A stretch of 64,000 nt of DNA, from assembly GCA_021734325.1 (NCBI GenBank), contig JAIPJF010000011.1, positions 1-64,000 on the forward strand, read 5' to 3'. This document shows positions 56,393 to 64,000 of this stretch, in pieces; within the stretch, counting starts at the first letter, position 1, and each line of letters starts with the position of its first letter. This DNA is from Fidelibacterota bacterium (lineage in GTDB: Bacteria > Fidelibacterota > UBA8477 > JABMPR01). The translations under genes and the position numbers were made by a program. Below the pieces are notes generated by a model. It was not told the DNA's origin. It saw nothing but the letters and a program-made list of their open reading frames with translations, and ran no database searches.

Positions 56393-59300
56393 CTAATCAC
56401 TTCCCTCGGCAAATTGCGCATCAATATCCAGTTCTTTCACAGCACTTTCAATTGATTCAGCACTTGGCAAAATTCCCGTGCGCCATTTAATAGCCAGTCT
56501 GCGTGTTTGATTAAAGAGGCTGAGCAGAACAGGCAAGACAATCAGCGTGCTGAGCGTGGAGACAATGAGACCATAGGCAACAGCGATGGCCATGGGTACC
56601 GTTTGCTGGGCGTCTGGATTATTGGCGATGATAAGCGGCATCAATCCGGCAATGGTGGTAAGGGAGGTCAGGAGAATGGGTCGGAATCGAGAAAGACCCG
56701 CCTCGAACATGGCCTCCATGTAGAGCATACCACGCTTTAATCGACGGTTTAGTGTTTCTACAAACACAATGGAATCATTCACCAAAATCCCCACCAGCGC
56801 AATGATCCCGAAGTAAGATGGCATATCAATCGGGGTTGAGTGAATCGCATGTCCCCAACCAATCCCAATGAACCCGATGGGGATCAACAGAAACAGAATT
56901 GCTGTCTGACCAAAAGAGCGGAAAGTAAAGGCAATAACGGCGAACAAAATAACCAGAATCATCGGCAGAATCCCTCTCATGGAGGCCCCAGCCTCGGCCA
57001 TGCGTTCTTGTCTGCCTCCTGAGATGTACCCCACACCTGGATATTTCTTGAAAATTTCTGGCAGGATGACTGTGGTTACCTCATTTTTAATCGCACTCAG
57101 GTCAACAGATTTATTGACTGCATCCGCTTCAACAGTTACCTGTCGTTGACCGTTGAGGTGTCGTATCATACTCAGACTGCTGGTATAGTGTAAATTGGCA
57201 ATATCTTTTAACAGATAGGCTTTTCCTGATGCTGTACGGATGCGCATCATTTCCAGATCACCGATGGAGGAGCGATCCTTTTCAGAATAACGCACCCAGA
57301 TCTTGACTTCTTCAGTACCACGGTTGATTCGTTGCACTTCAGCACCAAAGAATCCGTTTCTGACCTGACTCATCACGGTCTGAATATCAAGACCCAGCAG
57401 CAGGGCCTGGTCCTTGAGGACGATCTCTATTTCCCGCATACCCTGTTGGTTATCATCAATGACATTTTTCAAACCTGACAACTTGTTCAGTTCCGCCTTG
57501 AAGTCCTTCACTGCCAGATCGAGCTGCTCAATATTATCTCCCAGCATTGAAATAGAGACTGCTTTCCCAAAATGTGAGGACTCCACATAATTCATCCGCT
57601 CTACCTGAGGCATGGGTCCAACGATCTGGCGCCACGCATTTGAAAATTCTGTTGATAGAAAGTCGCGTTCTCTGCTGTCAATAAAATTGACTGAGATCGT
57701 TCCTGCATCTGTGGCAGTTTGTCGTTTCACAACACTGGTGACAACTGCTTTCCCTTCTTTTTTTGCAAATTGTTCGCCAACCTGAATCGCTTTTTGCTCA
57801 ATGGTGTTGAGCGTGGCCGCAGTAACCGTCCTGGGCGTTCCTGGCGGCATCTGAATGCTGACATCTGAATAGTTTTGATTTTCAAAATTACTACCACCCA
57901 TCTGGATGATACCGCCCATGACCGCCCCGATCGTGATCAGGAAAAGACCTGTTACGGCTGCTAGAGTAATAAGCCTGTTTCCCAATGCCAGCTTATATAC
58001 CGGGGCGTACCAGTGATCACGAATATGAGCCAGAATTTCTGTTGATCTTTTTTCCAGCCAGCTTGGTTTTCTATCCATCATAAGCGCTTTGGAGTGGGCG
58101 ATATGAGCCGGCAGGATCAGAGCTCCTTCAATCAAAGAGATAAAGAGCGCCAGCATGACTACCAGAGCCATTTCCCTGAAGAACTGACCGAAGGTGCCTT
58201 CGATAAGCAGGAAGGCTGAGAATGCCACCATGGTTGTGATCACAGCTGAAGTAACAGCCGGAAGGACTTCCAGGGCGCCATCAATAGCTGCCCTGATACG
58301 ACGTTTCCCCTGCTCATGGTGCTGATAAATATTTTCGGCAATGACGATACCGTCATCCACGAGAATACCAACGACCAGAATCATTCCGAACAGAGAAATA
58401 CGATTTAGCGTAATATCAAGCAAAGGCGCCAAGGCAAACATACCCATAAACGAAAGGGGTATTGAGATGGCCACCCAAAATGCCATTCTGGGATTTAAGG
58501 CCAGCGAGAGAAAGATAACAACCAGAATGAATCCCATGATACCATTGTTCGCGAGAATGGCCTGCATACTGCGGACACCATCAGCCCTGTTGGATAGTAC
58601 TTTTGCCTGGACCACTTCATTCTCGGCATTGAAGTTCTTGATGTATTCCTCAACTGCGTCAGCCACATAGATAATGTCTTCTTCGCTTGTATATTTTACC
58701 GAAATGAAAGCAGCCGGTTTGCCATCAACAAAAACAACATCTGTGTCTTCGGCCCACTTGTCGCTTACTGTGGCCACATCCTTAAGCCTGAGGACCGTAC
58801 CGTCCCTGTTGGAACGGAGAACGATCTCTTCCAGTTCTCTGGCATAATATTTTTTTTGTCTCGTGCGAATACTCAGATCCTCTGAAGCACCGCGAATCGT
58901 GCCTCCAGTAAGATCAATATTTGCACTGCGAATAACGACGATGGCCTGAGCCATTGTCAATCCGTATGCGTCAAGATCGGTTTCCCTGAATGCAATCTCG
59001 ATCTCTTCATCTGGAAAGCCACTGATATCAATTTTGCTGATGCCCGGTTTGGCCAGAAGTTCATCTTCGATTCTCAGCGCTTCCTGTTTGATCTGGGTAA
59101 GGTCCACATCACCGTTGATCATAAAATCAATGGCATTTGAACGGAATTCCCATTTGCTGGCCCTCGGTGGCTCAATACCAGAGGGAAATGAGCTGATTCC
59201 ATCGATGTTATTTTTGATTTCCTGGAGGACAATGTCCGCATCAACACCACTTATTAGCTCAGCAGTTACAGTACCAACATTTTCCCTGGATGTTGAAGTG

Positions 59301-59542
59301 AGCTTCTTGATCCCTGTAAGACCCTGGAGGCTTTGCTCGATCTTTAGAATGACCCCTTGCTCTACCTCTTCTGGGGAAGCTCCGGGATAAACAGTTGTAA
59401 TGTTGACCACGCCGGGATCAATTTTTGGGATCCTGGTGGATCGCAGAGTCGAGAGTCCCGCCCATCCAAGAAAAACGATCAGGAGAATGAGAACATTACC
59501 AGCAGAGGAGTACTTGATAAAGTACTGAATAATGCCTTTCAT
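56393..59542 (-). CDS. RND-family efflux permease (AcrB/HAE1-like)
   Basis: 1049 aa; TVYPGASPEEVEQGVILKIEQSLQGLTGIKKLTSTS, LVVGILVDDGIVIAENIYQHHEQGKRR. Confidence 0.96.
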   Translation of the reverse strand: MKGIIQYFIKYSSAGNVLILLIVFLGWAGLSTLRSTRIPKIDPGVVNITTVYPGASPEEVEQGVILKIEQSLQGLTGIKKLTSTSRENVGTVTAELISGVDADIVLQEIKNNIDGISSFPSGIEPPRASKWEFRSNAIDFMINGDVDLTQIKQEALRIEDELLAKPGISKIDISGFPDEEIEIAFRETDLDAYGLTMAQAIVVIRSANIDLTGGTIRGASEDLSIRTRQKKYYARELEEIVLRSNRDGTVLRLKDVATVSDKWAEDTDVVFVDGKPAAFISVKYTSEEDIIYVADAVEEYIKNFNAENEVVQAKVLSNRADGVRSMQAILANNGIMGFILVVIFLSLALNPRMAFWVAISIPLSFMGMFALAPLLDITLNRISLFGMILVVGILVDDGIVIAENIYQHHEQGKRRIRAAIDGALEVLPAVTSAVITTMVAFSAFLLIEGTFGQFFREMALVVMLALFISLIEGALILPAHIAHSKALMMDRKPSWLEKRSTEILAHIRDHWYAPVYKLALGNRLITLAAVTGLFLITIGAVMGGIIQMGGSNFENQNYSDVSIQMPPGTPRTVTAATLNTIEQKAIQVGEQFAKKEGKAVVTSVVKRQTATDAGTISVNFIDSRERDFLSTEFSNAWRQIVGPMPQVERMNYVESSHFGKAVSISMLGDNIEQLDLAVKDFKAELNKLSGLKNVIDDNQQGMREIEIVLKDQALLLGLDIQTVMSQVRNGFFGAEVQRINRGTEEVKIWVRYSEKDRSSIGDLEMMRIRTASGKAYLLKDIANLHYTSSLSMIRHLNGQRQVTVEADAVNKSVDLSAIKNEVTTVILPEIFKKYPGVGYISGGRQERMAEAGASMRGILPMILVILFAVIAFTFRSFGQTAILFLLIPIGFIGIGWGHAIHSTPIDMPSYFGIIALVGILVNDSIVFVETLNRRLKRGMLYMEAMFEAGLSRFRPILLTSLTTIAGLMPLIIANNPDAQQTVPMAIAVAYGLIVSTLSTLIVLPVLLSLFNQTRRLAIKWRTGILPSAESIESAVKELDIDAQFAEGSD

Positions 59543-60762
59543 TAGACCTGGCCCTGCTCCCCTACAACACTTTCCGACGCCTGAGTTTCCACCGAGGGCT
59601 GTACCTTGACTTCCGTTCCATCATACAGACTGAGTGTTTTTGTCGATAATTGCACACCGTCTTCCAGGCCGTTAACAATTGCGTATTCTCCCATGGTTGA
59701 AACAACATCCACTTCCCTGTAGTGAATGACCCCATCAATTACCTGAAGTGTGATATTTCCATTGTAGAGCATTTTACGGGGAAGACGAATGCCATGGACA
59801 TAGCTGGAGGTCTGAACCGCCCCCCTGAGGAACATGCCTTCTCTCAATTCAGGTGCAGAAAGCTGAACAAAAACTTTTACCATTTGACTGATTTCATCCA
59901 TCCCGACATTGATTCTGGTGACCGTACCCTGCCATGACCCTGATATGCTTTCACTTGTCAGCATCACCTTGTCCCCCACTTTAATGTGTTTGACCTCCCC
60001 AATACTGACGCTGGTTTCCAGGTCATAAACTTCTGGATTAATAAAAACGCCGAGTGATTGTCCGACACGGACCAGGTTTCCAGGCGTAATGTTGCTTTGG
60101 ATCAGGACGCCATTGAAGGGAGCGCGGATGGTATACTTTTCTAGTTTTGATTCCTGGGCTTTAATCTGATAATACGTGCTGTATATGCCTCTTGCCGCCA
60201 CAAATAGCTTTTCTCTTTCATTCAGGGGGTCGGGCAAGGGTTTTGTGATCTCTTCACTGTTACAGTTTTGCAGATAGTTGTTCCAGGACTTATAGCTTTC
60301 CGGATAATCGAATTTTAACTCGGGCAACAGGGAGGCAATGGCCGTCAGCAGGTTGCTGCGCTGGGCTCTCAGATTAAGCTCTGTTTCTTCCCTGTTGATG
60401 CGCAACATCACTTCACCTTTTTGATAGACTGTTCCGGTCAGGAATTCCTTCTGGTTGATCTCCAGAACACCGGACACTTCAGCCAGAACATCTACTTTTT
60501 TCTGGGCGGTCAGTCTTCCGATCACTGGAATCGTAATTTGCAGCTGACTGTTGTTTACTTCCATAACGCCAATAACTGGACGATTATCGGTTGATGGTTT
60601 CCTTTTTGGTGGTGATTTAAAGGAAATCAATAGCATCATCAGGCTCACAGATATGATCGCGATCGCACCAAGAATGGATATCTGTTTTATTTTGTAGGTC
60701 ATTTGTATAAATCTCCAGTCATAAGTCTTAATTCGGGAACTCAATCTAATCAACCCGGCCAC
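59542..60762 (-). CDS. RND efflux periplasmic adaptor (membrane fusion protein)
   Basis: VIGRLTAQKKVDVLAEVSGVLEINQKEFLTGTVYQKGEVMLRI, YTIRAPFNGVLIQSNITPGNLVRVGQSLG. Confidence 0.94.
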   Translation of the reverse strand: MAGLIRLSSRIKTYDWRFIQMTYKIKQISILGAIAIISVSLMMLLISFKSPPKRKPSTDNRPVIGVMEVNNSQLQITIPVIGRLTAQKKVDVLAEVSGVLEINQKEFLTGTVYQKGEVMLRINREETELNLRAQRSNLLTAIASLLPELKFDYPESYKSWNNYLQNCNSEEITKPLPDPLNEREKLFVAARGIYSTYYQIKAQESKLEKYTIRAPFNGVLIQSNITPGNLVRVGQSLGVFINPEVYDLETSVSIGEVKHIKVGDKVMLTSESISGSWQGTVTRINVGMDEISQMVKVFVQLSAPELREGMFLRGAVQTSSYVHGIRLPRKMLYNGNITLQVIDGVIHYREVDVVSTMGEYAIVNGLEDGVQLSTKTLSLYDGTEVKVQPSVETQASESVVGEQGQV

Positions 60763-60978
60763 ATAAAATATTCAAATGATCGTGCTGGCGGGTTGTTCGC
60801 TTCATTCAGTGTTTTATACGGAATTGAAGTCTGTCGAGTATAGAGCGCCCTGTCAAAAGTCTTTAGATACCGCTCAATGGTTTTGGTTAAGAAGTAGATG
60901 CCTTTTTTATTCATTTGTTTGTGAAATCCTTGCGAAGATTCCGTCCCTTCGCGAGGATAAACAACAGGCCTAAAGAGA

Positions 60979-61461
60979 TTAGCTTTCTGTTATGACGACC
61001 TTTTCCATGATATCACCCTGCCTGATGCTGTTCAAGACATCCACATCAGAAACCAGTTTTCCAAATACAGTGTGGCGATTATCAAGATGGGGCTGGGAGG
61101 CATGGGTAATAAAAAACTGACTCCCATTCGTTCCAGGTCCGGCGTTGGCCATGGAAATCACATTATCAATATGGCGAAGTGGGTTGTTCTCAAATTCGTC
61201 GGCGAATTTATATCCCGGACCGCCCATACCTGAACCAGTAGGGTCACCGCCCTGGATCATGAAGTTTGAGATTACACGATGAAAGCTGACCCCGTCATAG
61301 AATCCCTGGCGGGTAAGAAACACAAAATTATTTACAGTCTTTGGGGCATGCTCAGGATAAAGCTCCAGACGCAGACTCCCTTTATTGGTAAGGATCTCAG
61401 CTGTATATGATTTTTCAGTATCGATCTGCAATTCCGGTGGTGTATTCCATTGTAATGACAT
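60979..61461 (-). CDS. Cyclophilin-type peptidyl-prolyl cis-trans isomerase
   Basis: APKTVNNFVFLTRQGFYDGVSFHRVISNFMIQGGDPTGSGMGGPGYKFADEF, NGSQFFITH. Confidence 0.97.
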   Translation of the reverse strand: MSLQWNTPPELQIDTEKSYTAEILTNKGSLRLELYPEHAPKTVNNFVFLTRQGFYDGVSFHRVISNFMIQGGDPTGSGMGGPGYKFADEFENNPLRHIDNVISMANAGPGTNGSQFFITHASQPHLDNRHTVFGKLVSDVDVLNSIRQGDIMEKVVITES

Positions 61462-61663
61462 AATTATTCTTTCTCTTTTAATTTTCAGTCCCTCTACAAA
61501 AATATTTCCCTGAATTTTTCAATCCATCTGGAAACAGTCGAACAAGCTAGATGTTCCCGCTCGTAACCCAACAATTTTATTCATCTTCCATGATTTTTGA
61601 GGGTGTGTCACTGGCCTGACTTTTTTGTGGAAATATTTGTGCCGGGATTAACCAGTCGTCTCC

Positions 61664-63688
61664 TTAATCCCTGTCCGTCCTGAATCCCTTAAACAGGGTC
61701 GCTGCGGTTTGGATGTAGGCTCGAAAATGTTCCTGATAGTAAGGAATTAAGGGTGAGTTTACTTCTATTGCTTGCGGTTCATCTCGAATGGGGAGGGTCA
61801 CTTTATACAGTTCTGCCTTCTGACCAAAACGTTCCCTGTACAGATAACCATCTTCCAGCCACAACGCTTCATCTTCTGTTATTCGGCAAACCACTGGAGT
61901 GCCTGGTGACAGAGCGTTCTGGCCAAAGAAATTATAGCTTTGATCATAATTGATCAGCCCCAGGATTGTGGGAGCGATGTCTACCTGGCTCACGGGCTGC
62001 TCAATTAATTTCGGTTCCAGCAATAGTCCAGGAGCTGATATTACAAAAGGAATATTGGCATTCCTTATGTTTTCGAATTGGTCTTTGGCGATCGGCAGAC
62101 CATGGTCTGCGATGAATACGAAAATGGTATTCTCATACCAGTCTCGTTGTGAGGCCAGTTCCATGAATTCACCCATCACGTGATCAACATAGGACATGCT
62201 GCGATGGACAAGTCCAGAATGGTAAAGTGTATCAGGCAAAGAGCCAACCTTGGTCTCATAACTTGACGGAAACCTCCATGGTTGGTGATTCGTCGTTGTG
62301 AACATGGTCAAAAATATTGGGGATTCTGCCTCGTCAACTTCCTTCAGTATACGATCAAAAACATAGTGATCAAAAACACCCCATTTTGTGCCTTCCGCCT
62401 GATTACTGAAATCATGTCTTTCAATCACCCGGTCAAATCCGTTTGCCTTTACAAAGCCTTTCATGTTGTCGAACTGCGGATCGCCACCATACACAAAAAG
62501 CGTTTTATAACCAATATCCTTGAGTGCTGTTCCCAGACTTGGAACCTTACCAACAGACTCCACTCTGGAGATGAGGGGTAAGCCCGGCAGGGTTGGCCAT
62601 GACATCAGAGTTGAGCCGATACCGTGGGCTGAGCGCTTGCCATTTGCATAGCAGTTTGTAAAGGCTATTCCCTCTCTTGCCAGTCGGTCCAGATTTGGTG
62701 TAATGGAGTGTTCTTCGCCATTCATATATCCACAAAACAGACCGCTGTGCGATTCAAGCAGGATCAGAATGATGTTGGGCTTTATCATGGCCGTGCCGCG
62801 ATTGATCCGCCGCATTGAATGGTTATCGACAAAATCAGTCTCAGGTGACTCAAGGAGGTTGCGCGTGATTTGGAAAGCCTCGTCCGCTCCGTAATAGCTG
62901 ACCAGCTCAGCTGCCTTGCTGCCTGAAGAAAATTGTATGGCTGATCGTCCGAAAATGAACATGCTGTTGAGCGCAATTTGATTCGCCAGAAAATCTCGGC
63001 TGAACATGGCTTGTCCCCAATCGATTGGTCGCTCCTGCCATCCACCTCGGATTGATGTACCCAGGAGTATGATCGATAACAGCACGCCAACGGCTTTCAT
63101 GCCCACGGTAGATGGTTTTGCCTTGATTGCCCGGTCCCCTTTTCGGTAAAGGGTGAACACGAAGCCTGTCAGCAGGACAAGGACTATCACGGCAGGAATG
63201 ACAGGATATTCTGCATAGATATAGGCCATACTTTCTTTTTGGGTGACATAGGACCTCACCGTGAGATAGTTCAAATGACTGTTGAACTCCATAAAGGTAA
63301 AGACATCTACAATATTGATAAGCGATATGGTGAAGCTTATTAAAACGAGATAGGTGAATGATAGATATTTGAATACAATCTCTTTGATCTTGAAAAGCCG
63401 AAGCATAAGCAAGCCCGCTATGGGAAGCATCAAATAGGAGGCAATTACAGCATCCAGTCGCAAACCTACAAAGAAAGCCGAGAAATAAAGCCATCCATTT
63501 CCCGGACGGAGAAATTGAAATTCCGACAGGAGAAAGATCAGTCTCCAAAAATTCATCAGAGCGATCAAATAGATAAAACCCCACCAGAATTGCAGAAACG
63601 AGGTCGGCAGAGTGGGGATATTTCGACCTCTGATATGGATCATCAGCCATTGTCCAAGACGAGTTTCAGCCAAAAGAGTATTTACCAA
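61664..63688 (-). CDS. LTA synthase family sulfatase-like membrane protein
   Basis: N-terminal 5 TM; KPNIILILLESHSGLFCGYMNGEEHSITPNLDRLAREGIAFTNCYANGKRSAHGI, VFIADHGLPI. Confidence 0.93.
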   Translation of the reverse strand: MVNTLLAETRLGQWLMIHIRGRNIPTLPTSFLQFWWGFIYLIALMNFWRLIFLLSEFQFLRPGNGWLYFSAFFVGLRLDAVIASYLMLPIAGLLMLRLFKIKEIVFKYLSFTYLVLISFTISLINIVDVFTFMEFNSHLNYLTVRSYVTQKESMAYIYAEYPVIPAVIVLVLLTGFVFTLYRKGDRAIKAKPSTVGMKAVGVLLSIILLGTSIRGGWQERPIDWGQAMFSRDFLANQIALNSMFIFGRSAIQFSSGSKAAELVSYYGADEAFQITRNLLESPETDFVDNHSMRRINRGTAMIKPNIILILLESHSGLFCGYMNGEEHSITPNLDRLAREGIAFTNCYANGKRSAHGIGSTLMSWPTLPGLPLISRVESVGKVPSLGTALKDIGYKTLFVYGGDPQFDNMKGFVKANGFDRVIERHDFSNQAEGTKWGVFDHYVFDRILKEVDEAESPIFLTMFTTTNHQPWRFPSSYETKVGSLPDTLYHSGLVHRSMSYVDHVMGEFMELASQRDWYENTIFVFIADHGLPIAKDQFENIRNANIPFVISAPGLLLEPKLIEQPVSQVDIAPTILGLINYDQSYNFFGQNALSPGTPVVCRITEDEALWLEDGYLYRERFGQKAELYKVTLPIRDEPQAIEVNSPLIPYYQEHFRAYIQTAATLFKGFRTDRD

Positions 63689-63798
63689 ATAGAATCTCCA
63701 GCGAATTGAATGTCTTGCATGGACATGGTGACACTTTCATTTGAAGGGGGCCAGCCAGCTATGGCGAAAGAAGTTGAACTGAACCCAGAGTTTGCCAA

Positions 63799-64000
63799 TT
63801 ACGCCTTTTCCTTTTCCCTGTCAGCTATTCCCATAATGGCCGGCAATAGGATTACCGTCGTAAAAAAACAGGCTCCGACTCCGATGATCAGGGCATAGGA
63901 CAGACTGGCGTAACCACGATAAGCTGAGAACATCATGGATCCAAATGCCAGCATGGTGGTAACTGATGTTAACAAAACTGCTTTACCTGTGCTAGCGAAT
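63799..64000 (-). CDS. RND/MMPL-family transporter, C-terminal end (cut by window edge)
   Basis: Manual reverse-strand translation: FASTGKAVLLTSVTTMLAFGSMMFSAYRGYASLSYALIIGVGACFFTTVILLPAIMGIADREKEKA*. Not in ORF track. Confidence 0.85.
   Translation of the reverse strand, partial: FASTGKAVLLTSVTTMLAFGSMMFSAYRGYASLSYALIIGVGACFFTTVILLPAIMGIADREKEKA

Noticed and set aside
1-64000. tRNA, rRNA, riboswitch and CRISPR signatures
   Set aside because: None recognised by eye; a covariance-model scan (e.g. Infernal/tRNAscan-SE) would be needed to exclude weak RNA elements.

Overview
64 kb window of a bacterial chromosome with no rRNA, tRNA or CRISPR array that I could see. The lineage is uncertain; the gene content fits a Bacteroidetes-like or Marinimicrobia-like group (inference only). 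Most of it is ordinary housekeeping and metabolic sequence: UbiA prenyltransferase, dnaE, dtd, CvfB-like S1 protein, HD-GYP, PhoH, ogt, ArsC-like phosphatase, Lrp/homoserine dehydrogenase/PLP-lyase cluster, a Yej/Dpp-type peptide ABC transporter, an APC permease, a full cbb3 oxidase operon (rrf2-ccoI-ccoS-ccoNO-ccoQ-ccoP-ccoG-ccoH), a PafA-like phosphatase, valS, DnaJ protein, an ABC-2 exporter, an RND efflux pair, a cyclophilin, an LTA-synthase-like sulfatase and the end of an RND/MMPL transporter. The left ~4 kb is accessory: an IS256-type transposase, cut by the window edge and absent from the ORF track, appears to truncate a DUF4041/T5orf172 (GIY-YIG) gene. The observations most worth a second look are: (1) a peptide-transporter ATPase (26060-27538) whose nucleotide-binding domain carries two predicted transmembrane-hairpin insertions; (2) a four-helix-bundle (S23/TIGR02436) gene between the binding protein and permeases of that transporter, bounded by ~26-bp inverted repeats; (3) an IS200/RAYT-like HUH transposase flanked by two 200-bp direct repeats (~98% identical), each a multi-hairpin BIME-like module; (4) dispersed intergenic hairpin elements with compensatory stem changes; (5) an 18-bp-stem hairpin inside the cbb3 operon.
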